A DNA stretch of 64,000 nucleotides from Glandiceps talaboti (taxonomy: Eukaryota > Hemichordata > Enteropneusta > Spengelidae): positions 16,705,842-16,769,841 of the forward strand of contig NC_135549.1 of the NCBI RefSeq assembly GCF_964340395.1, in the 5' to 3' direction. The position numbers and the translations under genes were made by a program. Positions 1 to 34,200 of this stretch are shown here, piece after piece; position 1 is the stretch's first letter; each line of letters opens with the position of its first letter. The notes below the pieces were generated by a model. The model worked only from the letters and a program-made list of their open reading frames with translations. It was not told the DNA's origin and did not search any database.

Positions 1-2277
1 AAACACAAAAAAACCCCAGAAAGCATAAAAAGATAAAGAGAATTCAGTTTACATTACATAACTTGCATTTTCAATATATCGTCAACACCATCATGTTTTT
101 GTCATATCCCAGTCAATTCGGTTTAAATGACTGAATATGTCAAACGTACGTGCACACAAAGAGTTGTGGTCAAGAACTTGAATAGCGCCACCAAGAGATA
201 ATAAAAAAACTAACGCTTTGTTTTTTTCTCCCTTTGGAATTGAAAGTTTGCAGCTGTTTCCAACCACGTTGTCAGACCTCATTATCATTATGTACATGCT
301 TCAAGTCACTATGAAAGTTTACTGACCAGAGTAAGGTTGGGAAAGAGTATTTGTACAAATAAAAAAAAAACACCTTTGATAGTAGTTAGTTGCAACCTCT
401 TCTCTCAGATTGCATACATGTATATCTCTTGAACTTTGGCCACCAAACAAGGAAATATCTCTTTCCCCTCCCAGAAACCTGTACAATTGTTTACAATACA
501 GAAAATGTGACATTTCTTTTTTGTAGCCTCACATTTAAGATACAATAAAACATACATAACCTTTGCTTGAATCATTTTGAAGTATGATTTGTGAAATATT
601 TGTGTGTGTGCTTGTGAATGAAAACCAAATCAAAATGCAAATGATCGCAATCCAAATGCTTTGGCATTTGATGGGGATGTTACTAAGGGTGTCTACATAA
701 GAAATTGTTCAAATCCAAGTCGTTGCATAATGTATACTATGTAAAAAAAAAAAATCATTTATTGAATTTTACATGTCTGTGATGTCGTGATGCTTTAACT
801 TATGACTAATCAAGTTCTTGTGCATTGTCATATTTGACCATTTTATAAAGAAACATTGATCAAATTGTGTGTAGCAATGCATAAAGTGTTTTGGCATTCA
901 AGTGACAAAATATTAGTCAGACTTGTGGGCCATATGAAAGTCATGATTTTGAAAAACTTTGGTAGTATAAAACTGTATTGAATCGAATGTGTTGTATTTT
1001 CTGAAAAATGGTAAAAGACAAATATTAAAGTTGTATGGACCATGTATCAGGGATGTAGGTATAAAGGGCTGGTAACTGGCAAAAATAATGAACTACTTTG
1101 CAATTTCTTACCAGCTATTTTTTTCAGGAATTTTTTATTAACCATTGTGTTTCAACCACTATATATCTGTTGACAGGCAAATTCATGTGTCTCCCTTGTA
1201 GGTGTTTATACCACCTACTTTTCCAATCTTACCAGCTACTTCCCTGCATATCTACTGTGAATTTAATATAAGTTTCCACTGAACAATTCTCTTCATGTTA
1301 GCACATTTGAACTCAAATAAACTCGGTGGAAATTCACTTTTACGACAAATCCTGTCGATATCAAGGTGTCCAACACAAGATAATCCAATTACTGATATGC
1401 AAATTAAGTCTAAGAATGTGATTTTGGGTCACAAACTTTAAAACTCTGTAACAGCCAAGCCAGTCTTTTACAAATGTAGCAACACTGAAGGGTGTGCAAC
1501 TATAAACACAACTGTCACTTTCAGATTATGATACAATATCAACAGTTTCTTACGAAATCATCAAAGTTATGCATTATTTGTCTATATTTGAAACATTATC
1601 AATTTTACGAAATGTAATTCTGTATACATGGGTCCAGCTAATACATCCATCCATGCTAAGACAATGGTTATGGGTTCTGAGTACTTGGGCGTGCTACAGG
1701 GAGGGGTGAGGTGAGGTGAGGGGGGGGGGTACCAATTCTCATTTGAAAATAAATCACCAAATCAAGTCTCTTCTTTAAAAACAGTTTTTTATACATTTAT
1801 TGATGTGTTGGAAAAACAACTACATCATATCATGATAATTACAAAGTATGTTATTTAAGAAATGTAGCCATTGGAAAAAACAAATCAACTATTTGCCTCT
1901 AAATATACACAGATATCACTTACAAAAATAATCAATTTAGACTTTATTATTGATAGATGATATTTCACTTAAATAGACCATAATACCCTCATAAATACCA
2001 ACAAGTCTACTGTTAAATTACAGTCAAATTGATAATATTCTGTTCAAACATTTTAAAATAAGATTAAAATACAGATTTTCAAAACTTTACTTAGAGTAAA
2101 GTGCTCTTTCATTATGTCGATGAAATTAAATTTTTGATAGATTATTTTGTATTATTTTGTACTCCTAACACAAATTTCCTTTCAACATAGTTCATTGGAC
2201 AAATTAAAACTTGTCTTCATCAGTAATTAAGTTTTGCAATAATTTTACAAATTCAAAGGAAGCTAAACATTTGCCTA
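1..2277. other. Non-coding 3' flank, no gene recognised
   Basis: This AT-rich stretch lies beyond the 3' end of DCAF1 copy A. Only short open frames (70 codons or fewer) without family resemblance occur on either strand. It holds homopolymer runs, including a G run near 1720, and a weakly palindromic segment around 1040-1260 built on TACCAGCT-type motifs. The copy A transcript might extend into it, because I see no AATAAA close behind the copy A stop codon; the first clear ones on the minus strand lie near 1940 and 1795. Confidence 0.5.
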
Positions 2278-2895
2278 TATCATTTGTAAGTAAGGCAATC
2301 TGAGGTCAATCAAGGTCACATGTTCCCTCACCTAAGTAAGGCAGTCTGAGGTCAATCAAGGTCACATGTTCACTAACCTCAGTAAGGCAATCTGAGGTCA
2401 ATCAAGGTCACCTGTTCACTAACCTCAGAAAGGCAATCTGAGGTCAATCAAGGTCACATGTTCACTAACCTCAGTAAGGCAATCTCAGGTCAAACAAGGT
2501 CACCTGCTCACTAACCTCAGTATGACAATATCAGGCAAAACAAGGTCATCTGCTCACTAACTTAGGTAATCTGAGGTCAAACATAGTCACCTGTTCACTA
2601 ACCTCAGTAAGGTAATCTGAGGCCAAATAAGGTCACCTGCTCACTAACCTTATGGGAATCTGAGGTCAAACAAGGTCACTTGTTCACTAACCTAAGTAAG
2701 GTAACTTGAGGCCAAATAAAGTCACCTGCTCACTTATCTTAGGGCAATCTGAGGTCAAACAAGGCCACCTGTTCACTAACCTAAGTAAGGTAACCTGAGG
2801 CCAAATAAGGTCACCTGCTCACTTATCTTAGGGCAATCTGAGGTCAAATAAGGTAACTAGGTTACCTACTTACCAACTAATCAGGCAATCTGAGG
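2278..2895. repeat. Degenerate ~55-60 bp minisatellite with DR4-like half-sites
   Basis: About ten diverged tandem units contain 'GTAAGGCAATCTGAGGTCA', a short spacer, 'AGGTCAC' and 'TGTTCACTAACCTCA'. Most units carry two AGGTCA hexamers in direct orientation four bases apart, with ATCA or AACA between them. Units drift toward the 3' side of the array. It lies about 0.9 kb beyond the stop codon of DCAF1 copy A and could be 3' UTR or intergenic. Confidence 0.85.
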
Positions 2896-3051
2896 TTAAA
2901 CAATGTGTAGTAGCTAAAATTGATTACAGGCACACTGCCTATGTCATTTAATATATGTTCGTTATGTCCAGTACAGTGATGCAACATCTCTATACATTGT
3001 GATACTCTGCATAGTGATGCAATAGGCTGAATAGCCGTGCACATTCTAATA

Positions 3052-3735
3052 TCCTGCAGTCCTGCACATCCTGATATCCAGTGCAGTCCTGCACATTATA
3101 CTAAGTACTGTGATACAACAGGCCTGCACGTTATATCAAGTACAGTGATGCAACAGGCCTGCACGTTATATCAAGTACAGTGATGCAACAGGCCTGCACA
3201 TTATATCAAGTACAGTGATGCAAAGGGCTGCACATTATATCAAGTACAGTGATGCAACAGGCCTGCACATTATATCAAGTACAGTGATGCAACAGGCCTG
3301 CACGTTATATCAAGTACAGTGATGCAACAGGCCTGCACATTATATCAAGTACAGTGATGCAACAGGCCTGCACGTTATATCAAGTACAGTGATGCAACAG
3401 GCCTGTACACCATATCAAGTATAGTGATGCAACAGGCCTGCACACCATATCAAGTATAGTGATGCAACAGGCCTGCACACCATATCAAGTACAGTGATGC
3501 AACAGGCCTGTACACCATATCAAGTACAGTGATGCAAGTCCTGCACACCATATCAAGTACATTGATGCAACAGACCTGCACATTATATCAAGTAGTTTAG
3601 TACAGTGATGCAACAGACCTGCACATTATATCAAGTACAGTGATGCAACAGGCCTGCACGTTATATCAAGTACAGTGATGCAACAGGCCTGCACGTTATA
3701 TCAAGTACAGTGATGCAACAGGCCTGTACACTCCA
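3052..3735. repeat. ~35-bp minisatellite just downstream of the copy A stop
   Basis: About 19 tandem units of the type 'TATATCAAGTACAGTGATG' plus 'CAACAGGCCTGCACG'. Variants include ACACCAT for ACGTTAT and shortened units near 3220 and 3535. The array ends only about 50 bp from the stop codon of the minus-strand gene, so it very likely lies in that transcript's 3' UTR. Confidence 0.9.
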
Positions 3736-3786
3736 ACATCCAACATCCAACATCACATCAGTCCAGTACATTAATCATCTGTGACA

Positions 3787-26334
<22,548 letters not shown>

Positions 26335-26808
26335 CACGATTCTGTAATTTACGAATCAGACATATTACAACGCGACATTTTAGTTTTGATTGCACCGTTC
26401 AAGAGGACCAGAGCGTCAGTCCACAAGTTGACCTTTTTTAAGGTCAAGTACCACCTAAGTTACCCATATTTTGTTGCAAAAAGCCAAGCCTTGTGAACAT
26501 TTCAACAATGAGGAGATAATACCAATATTTACGCTAGTTTTTACAATTTTAGTATTTCAACTCATCCAGCTAATGAAACAACAATGTCTTTCGCTGTCCA
26601 CGCTTTATGAATTTCATAAGACCGCAAATATCTCCCGGAAATATCTACCAGTACTAGTAGGTTTCTTTCATTCCCAAATTCTTAGAGGGTCTTATTTATA
26701 TTTGGCACAGTGAGGGATTGAAGGTGAACACAGGACACGTACGGCGATCGCACAGCACCGCATGGTACAAACTACATGAACTGGGTCACGTTTACCGGGA
26801 TTTAAGGA
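26335..26808. promoter_or_regulatory. Shared upstream region of the divergent DCAF1 pair
   Basis: 474 bp separate the two predicted start codons. Both transcripts must initiate here or in unseen upstream exons, so it is the candidate bidirectional promoter. The copy B side (26720-26800) is richer in CpG (ACACGTACGGCGATCGC) than its surroundings. No clear TATA box is placed at a convincing distance from either ATG. An in-frame TAA sits two codons before the copy B ATG. Confidence 0.6.
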
Positions 26809-27128
26809 ATGTCCGCAGGCGATGCAGAAGCAAGTGCGTCGGTAAACGCGCACGATGATCATGATGTTGAAGGAAACGACGCCGACCTTCAAAACACAGA
26901 GAAGATAGTGAACGAACTGTTGAACACAGACTATGTTGTGAACAACGTGCAAGAAGGGACACAAAATGAAAACGTTAGTACTAACGCTGACAGTTGCCAT
27001 GGTGATGTGCGAGGTCGAAGACCTGTTGGGCGTCGGGGGCGAATGCCGAGACGTGTTAAAGTTGGTGGCAAAGATGAAGAAACGAGAACACAAAAAGATC
27101 CTGATGTGATAGCAAATTCTCTGACAAG
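26809..27128 (+). other. Copy B-specific N-terminal extension (exon 1)
   Basis: About 107 residues that are acidic and polar at first (DDHDVEGNDADLQ) and then carry a basic stretch RGRRPVGRRGRMPRR followed by KDEETRTQK. Copy A starts instead with a 41-residue exon ending in ILTR. The extension looks disordered; the basic patch could be a nuclear localisation or nucleic-acid-binding segment. This is inference from composition only. The reading frame joins exon 2 (LSEILEKHSEAF) cleanly. Confidence 0.7.
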
Positions 27129-30100
27129 GTTTGCTGTTCTATTCTAATTTAAGTTTATGCTTTTCACTAACTTTTGTGTAGCGCATATTGTTTGGTGTCA
27201 TAATATGATTAAATGCATTTTCAGTGAGTGAAATACATGAGATAGCGCACTGCGCCTGCTACGTAAAAGTAGTATAATGTGATACATTTTATTTTTAAGC
27301 TTCTTATCATTGTAGTAAGTCTGAGCCACGTTTTTATTTTTAACTTCAGTAACATTTTGAAAAGCGTGAACTAAATTTCTGCTTTCTGATACATCAAAAG
27401 TATTCTGTTGGACTTTGTATTCTTGTAAGCATTTTAAGTACCTCCACCCACCCCACCCCCAAGTGATCCCACTCACCTCCACTCGTACTCCCCCACCCCC
27501 ATCTCTACAAAATGTTAAACTTCTGATTCTGTAGAAATTTTGAATTCTGATAGGTATCAAAGTGACACCAAAATGAATCAAAACTTTTAGTTTGGTAAAT
27601 ATTTTCTGTATCATGTGATCTATCTGTCCACAGCCTTTCTGAAATTTTGGAAAAACACTCTGAAGCTTTTCTATGCAGTCAAAACAACCCATTCCAAGAG
27701 ATAGATGAAAATGATGAATCAAATATGCAATCTCTGTACTATGATCCAGACCAGATAGTTGGTATAGTGGAAAAACTACAGACTGGACAATTTCAGAAGG
27801 TGAGATTTGTCAAATTTTTGACCAAAAGCTCCAATATCTGTCACTCAAAGAATTTCATAGCAGTGATATTTCGACAAACACTACAGTGCTATATAATTAA
27901 CACAGTTGGGATTTGGAATATAGTTAAAGTGTACAAAAAAGGTGTCTGACAGAGCTGTAAAAAAATTGGTCAAAAACAGTTGTGATCTTCAAATATAATC
28001 CTTTTGGTTTCACAGATAATGTAGGACCTATATTGGCAAGAACCTGGGATTAAAAACCAGGCCATTATTTTATTATTAACAATTACAAAATATAATAAAT
28101 ATACACATATCTCAAATTTAATGTTCAGTTCCTAGGCACTTGTCTACAGTCGGAAAATACAAACATGATCACAGCAGCCTGCAGACTTCTTATCCACCTT
28201 GCACCACAACAGTTAAATGATCTCACCTCTAGCAGTTTCCTGTTTTTCACAGAAGTAAGTACAGTTTACATTTTCACAATCTGTCTGTCAAAGGTCATAT
28301 GTCAAAGGTCATTTATAACACAGACATAGTCAGTTACTGTGAAAGTACTTCTCATACTAAGTATTTGTATTTAAAGTAAGGTGTATCTACCTATGTCAAA
28401 CATTCGCCAGGGATTTTATTGACATTCCAAAAACAAAATTATGGTACTTGAAGGCATGGAAGGAAATCTCTATAAATTACTACGGAAATTATAATTGCAT
28501 TCAGTTTTGACAAGAGCCACATTCAATACATGAACAAAAACTTCACAAGTAACATCTGTCCAATTAGTTTAAGTAATACACTACAGTGGGTGGATGATGC
28601 AACCAGATCTATACTTCATTATTTGATCACAGGGTTATTTGAATTCAGTTCGCACTCACACTGTTTATTGAATATAGATCTGGTGCCCCCCCTCCCCCCC
28701 CCATGATGGTTTATTACTTATTTTAACTGAACTCACTGCAGAATTTACATGTTTGAATATTAAAATTGAACATGATTATTTATTTCCACAAGAGTTCCCA
28801 AACTTTTACACTAATGCAAGTTATAAGATGGTGAAAAAATTACCAAGATGTTGTCAGCTAGCTGATTGCGTGCCTCAAGAACAAGTGATAAACAATCGAC
28901 CCCCTCAAGTGTATTTATTTATAATTATATTGTGAATAATTATGTATTTTACATGTGATTTAACAGACATTTGTCATTTTTGCACACAGGAGTATCTAAA
29001 ACAGTATGTAGATTGGATAAAAGAGGGGAAAGAACCATTGAAAAGTTATGCCACAGCAGTACTAGCACTCTGTAATACTGTATCCACAGCTTTTGATGAA
29101 CAACTTAACATCGTAAGTAGTAATACATAGATTCATTAGAAATGATATCATTATTGCCAGTGTAGTCTATAGAGAATGACTGACTGACTGACTGACTGAC
29201 TGAATGAATGAATGAATGAATGAATGAATGAATGAATGAATGAATGAATTAATTAATTGATAAACTGTCTAGTTGGCTGACCAAGTGACTGGTTAGTTGG
29301 TTGGTTGGTTGGTTGGTTGGTTGATTGGTTGACTGACTGACTGACTGACTGACTGACTGACTAACATTGATAAGGTAATTATTTATCAATTGTAACCAAT
29401 CAAATTTAACATTTTTTTGTGAAATGTTCATTTCTCAGCTACCTGATTTAATTAAATGGCTGAGGCTTCTCAAAGAAAAGCCAGTAGAAAACAGACAGCA
29501 AACAGAACGTAAAGAAATAGCCTGTCCACCGTTAAAGAGAAAACGACAGACCCCAGATACTACCAATGATGAAGATGTCACCATACCTGTAGATGTGAAG
29601 TATGTCCAAGGATCTTACTGTCTACATCCAGTTACAGATTTTGTGAGACAAATATCAATTCTGCAGTTTCTCCAGCGTATTATGACAATTTCAAAGGTAA
29701 AAAAATATGGAATAATCATAAACAGTATATTGTCTATGGTTAATTGTATGAGGAGAACTAAGGGTTGTTGATTTGTATTGAAATACTAGTCTGTAAGGTA
29801 TGCTGTGACAGGGCGCCCTCACACATCAGTCAACTCCTCCCATTGATTGGTGAGAGGAGGCCAGTGAGAGCAGAATGACACTAATATGTATCTTACAGTC
29901 TAATTGAAAACTAGATGGTGATAAAAAAAACCAAAAAAAAAACCCATAATTTTATTTATTATTTAGGACCAGGAACAAAGTCTCCTATGGCAAAGTTTGG
30001 AGAGATTTGAATTGAATTTATTTGGCAATAAAATATAGTACAAAACAGATACATAGTACTGCCAAGGATAACACAACAAAGCAATTAATACGTATTTCCA

Positions 30101-31192
30101 TTGTGGTCCTCAATTTCAAAAATTCAACATCAACAATTTGAATAACTTTGATTTTCAGGTAAATTGGTCCTTGATGTATATTCTAACTTGATATACAATT
30201 CTGATTCATATCTTTGTGTTAATTCTTTATTTCCAGACCAATGACTCTGAAGTACATGCACTTACCACACTGGATCTAATGGATATAATTCTACACTATG
30301 TAGACATCAAAAATACACAAAATATCCTGTTGACAAGAGAAGGACTAAAGGTAAATGAACCATTCAAAATTGCCTCCTTTTCTCTCACCAAGTTGGTAAA
30401 TTTACATAAGGGTTGCCTTTCCTTGTTGCTTATCAAATATGTAAACTGCTTGGCGTGATTGCCTTGATAGAGGAGTCCAACAGTGAAAACCCTAAACTGA
30501 ATCTTTGAAATGCATTCTTCATGTACACCTTTTTCAAGCAGTACTACTGGGTGTGATTTTGTGTAATTTTTTTAAGCTCATTTTAGCCTTGTAAACTCTG
30601 TAATAATTTGTATCATTTTAGTCCTCAATTTCATGTCATCGTTATTTTCACCTTAGCCTCATAAACTTTGAAATGTTTTATCATTTTATTCAATCATATA
30701 AATTGTTGTAATTCTTATTGTCATTTATGTATTTTTAGCAGTGTAAAGAGCACTGAGACGTAGTGTAGTGTGATTTTAAAGAAATTAATTCTTATTATTA
30801 TTATCATTAGACAAAATACCGGTATGTGTAATTTATATTGCTGTTATTGTATTTGCTATAGTTTGCACTCCTAGAGCTGAAAACCATTCCTTCATATCCA
30901 GCTAACTTTGTGTCATCTGGAGGAATTCAGAAACTTGTATACCTTCCTATATCGTCAATGGCAAGGGCTCCTTTAATAAACCTGCTGGAAGTCATTACGA
31001 ACTGCAATAAAGCTATCTCACAAGTTTTACAACTACCAAAAGATGTGATCACTGAATTTGTCAGGTATATATATATAGAATAGTTTGTGCTTGTGGTTTT
31101 AGACACTACGAAAATCAAAATTCATGTGGTTGTTTTTGTGGTGGTGGGGGTAGTGGTGATGGTGATGGTGGTGGTGGCGGTGGCGGTGGTGC

Positions 31193-31239
<47 letters not shown>

Positions 31240-34200
31240 GAATTTAGCATAGTAAACTAAAGTCACATGAATATATTATTTCCAAAGTATTTGGTAAAGG
31301 TGATTTTTAAGAAGAAAGACACATTCCTCTTCATTTTGTGTATGGATTTTCAGGAGAGGACATTAATATTTGAATTGTCCATCCCAGGAATTAGAATATA
31401 ATTATCATGTGTATGAATTCTAGTCATTACATTGAATTATCATGTGTGAAGACCATGTGTAGTTGACCAAAAATTATATATATGTAATTTTGTAGGAGGT
31501 TATAGCACACAAAAAGTTCAAAGTAATTTTAGCAGTGAGCTTTCGATCTGTCCTGGCCAATTTCTCAGCAGAATAACAAATTCTACAGTTACACTTACAC
31601 TTACAACTGACCACTAGATGATCACAGTTACAACACAGTTGCAAATGGACATGTATGTCCCCATGAATTATTATTGTATGAATTACAATTAAATTTTTGA
31701 TGGACAACAGAGAAATGACACCATGATATTGTCCTGAAAAATCTCTAGATTGAAATATTTTGGTGTATGTTTGAAATACCATTACTGGTATTTTGCTTTG
31801 GTTTGTAATAAAGGCTATCATTCATCAACCCCCATAGTCATCTTTCTAAACATTAAAGGAAAATCTGTAATTCTTGTTGTGTTTTACTTTGAACCCAGCA
31901 AAAAAAAAAAAAAAACACCAGGAAATTTAGTTATATTTTGCCAACTCAATCTGCAAATGAAAATACTGTATTTTTTCTCAAATGCAAATTTTGTTTCTTA
32001 TTTTTAGTTACTGTTGGCGGCTTTACCGACATACAGATTTACGGAAGTGCATGTCTATTCTGTGCAGATTACTGGAATTCCCTGTTATGCTGGAAGTGTT
32101 TGATCAAATGTTTGGACTGGACTTTGTACTAAATATGGTAACTTCTTCTTTATACATTTATCTCTCTTTCCTTCTGGTGTGTAACAATTCTCATTATACC
32201 ATGCACAAGCCAAATGGAACAAAAAATATGGAATATATACTCACGTCATGACAAAGCGTGTCTACGTCACTGATTCTGCTGTGTTCAAAATATGAGTAAA
32301 AACATTAAAAATTGTCATTACTTTCCCCATAGACCCTCCACTGATTTTTCTTTGATATTACTGGCACTGGTATAATTATGTTATTATCCAATATTTTTTT
32401 TCATTGAGCAGGAAAATACTTGTGACCTAATAGCTTTGTCACTACTCATCTAGAGACTCATTGTGACAAAGTCCTTGTATTTTCCTTGGCAGAACAAAGA
32501 AAAATATTATGGAATAACATCTAATTGTGACGTCCTTGCTGTCTGAGAGTGTGAGACAAGATTCTGAAACAATGTGTGACTAAAAATGTGTGATTTATAT
32601 TTCCAAGGAACATAATCTAATCTAATCTAATCTAATCTAATCTAATTTTCTTATATAGCGCAGTCCCTCTCACTGTCACAATGCACTTTACAAAGCACAG
32701 AAAAACGAGTACAAAAACAGACTCAAGCAAAAGTCTTATTGAAGAAATAGGTCTTAAGAACTGATTTAAATGCCTGGAATGTAGTGACACTCTGCAGATA
32801 CGATGGCAGAGCATTCCACAAGTGTGGGGCACAAATTGAGAATGCTCTGTCAACATAATAAGCAGTATTGCTGAGTGGTTGGTGTATTAAATTATTGTAT
32901 TTTCCTACCCTGACAGTTGGAAGCTAAAGATCCACCACCAGAGGTAGCAGTGTCACACGAGCACCAAGTCATTCTATGCCTTACCATAACAAAGACAAGA
33001 ATTACATACATTATGCCAGTACTAGACAGTTATTACCGATCCTGTGCACTTATGAAAGCAGCTGAAATTGCAGGAGAAACTTCTAAAAAACCAAAGGTAC
33101 AGAGACACTTTGAGAAGTTCACAGCTGAAGTTGCAATGTAATTTGAATTATGCTAAAAATCAATTGCATATTATGTCATCACTCGTTTTCATTCACAAGT
33201 GATGTTAGTACACTATTGCAAACAGAGTGTTGCCATCAAGAACTATCATGTTTATTCCTTTTTTGTTGAAAACTGTAGCGAAACATCAAATTTACTCTGA
33301 CTCTACAGTGTATAGCAGTGTCGCCACACATGACCTCGTAGAAGAATGTCAACTTCGAATCCTTTAGTACCTGTACCCTCTGCAGAGAAACATAAAGAAA
33401 ACAAAACATAATTATAGCTTAAAAATGATATGAAACTATGAAACGGTGAAAAATTTGCAATTCATCACCATGGTATATGTCACAGACAACACTTGTTCCA
33501 CAACAAGGATATGACCTGTATTGGTCTTTGTGCAAATCTGTCTAGGACTGGTGTATTTCTAAAATGTAGTGACTACAAACTGGTCTTATTTTTTCCACTG
33601 GTAGATGCTGCCGAAAGGAGCATTTATTGAGAGTGTTCATTTCTTAGCTGCTGTTGGCATATCTTCAAGGAGCTGGAAGTTAGTGGACATATTAATCCAG
33701 GGACCATACGTACAGTGTCTGTTCAAAGTTATTTCTGAACCAAGGGAAAGGTACCAGCTGTTCAAATTATTATTCTACCCCCTCCATCCCCTCCAACCCC
33801 TCCACCTCCTCTATCCCCCTCCATCCCTCCATCCCCTTCCAACCCCTCCATCCCCTCCACCCCTCCATCCCCTCCAACCCCTCCATCCCCTCCACCCCCT
33901 CCATCCTCTCCATCCCCTCCATCCCCTCCACCCCCTCCATCCTCTCCATCCCTTCCATCCCCTCCATCCCTTCCATCCCTCCATCCCTTCCAATCCCTCA
34001 ATCCCCTCCAACCCCTCCATCCCCCTCCAACCCTCCATCCCCTCCAACCCCTCTCCCCTCCACCGGTGGGTCGGTGGGTGGTTTGGTGGGTGGGTGGATG
34101 GATGGATGGATCTTTCTGATGAAGTTAGAATATATCAAAGCATCCAACACAAATACCACCCCCCTCCATTCCCTCCATCCCTTCCAACCCCTCCATCCCC

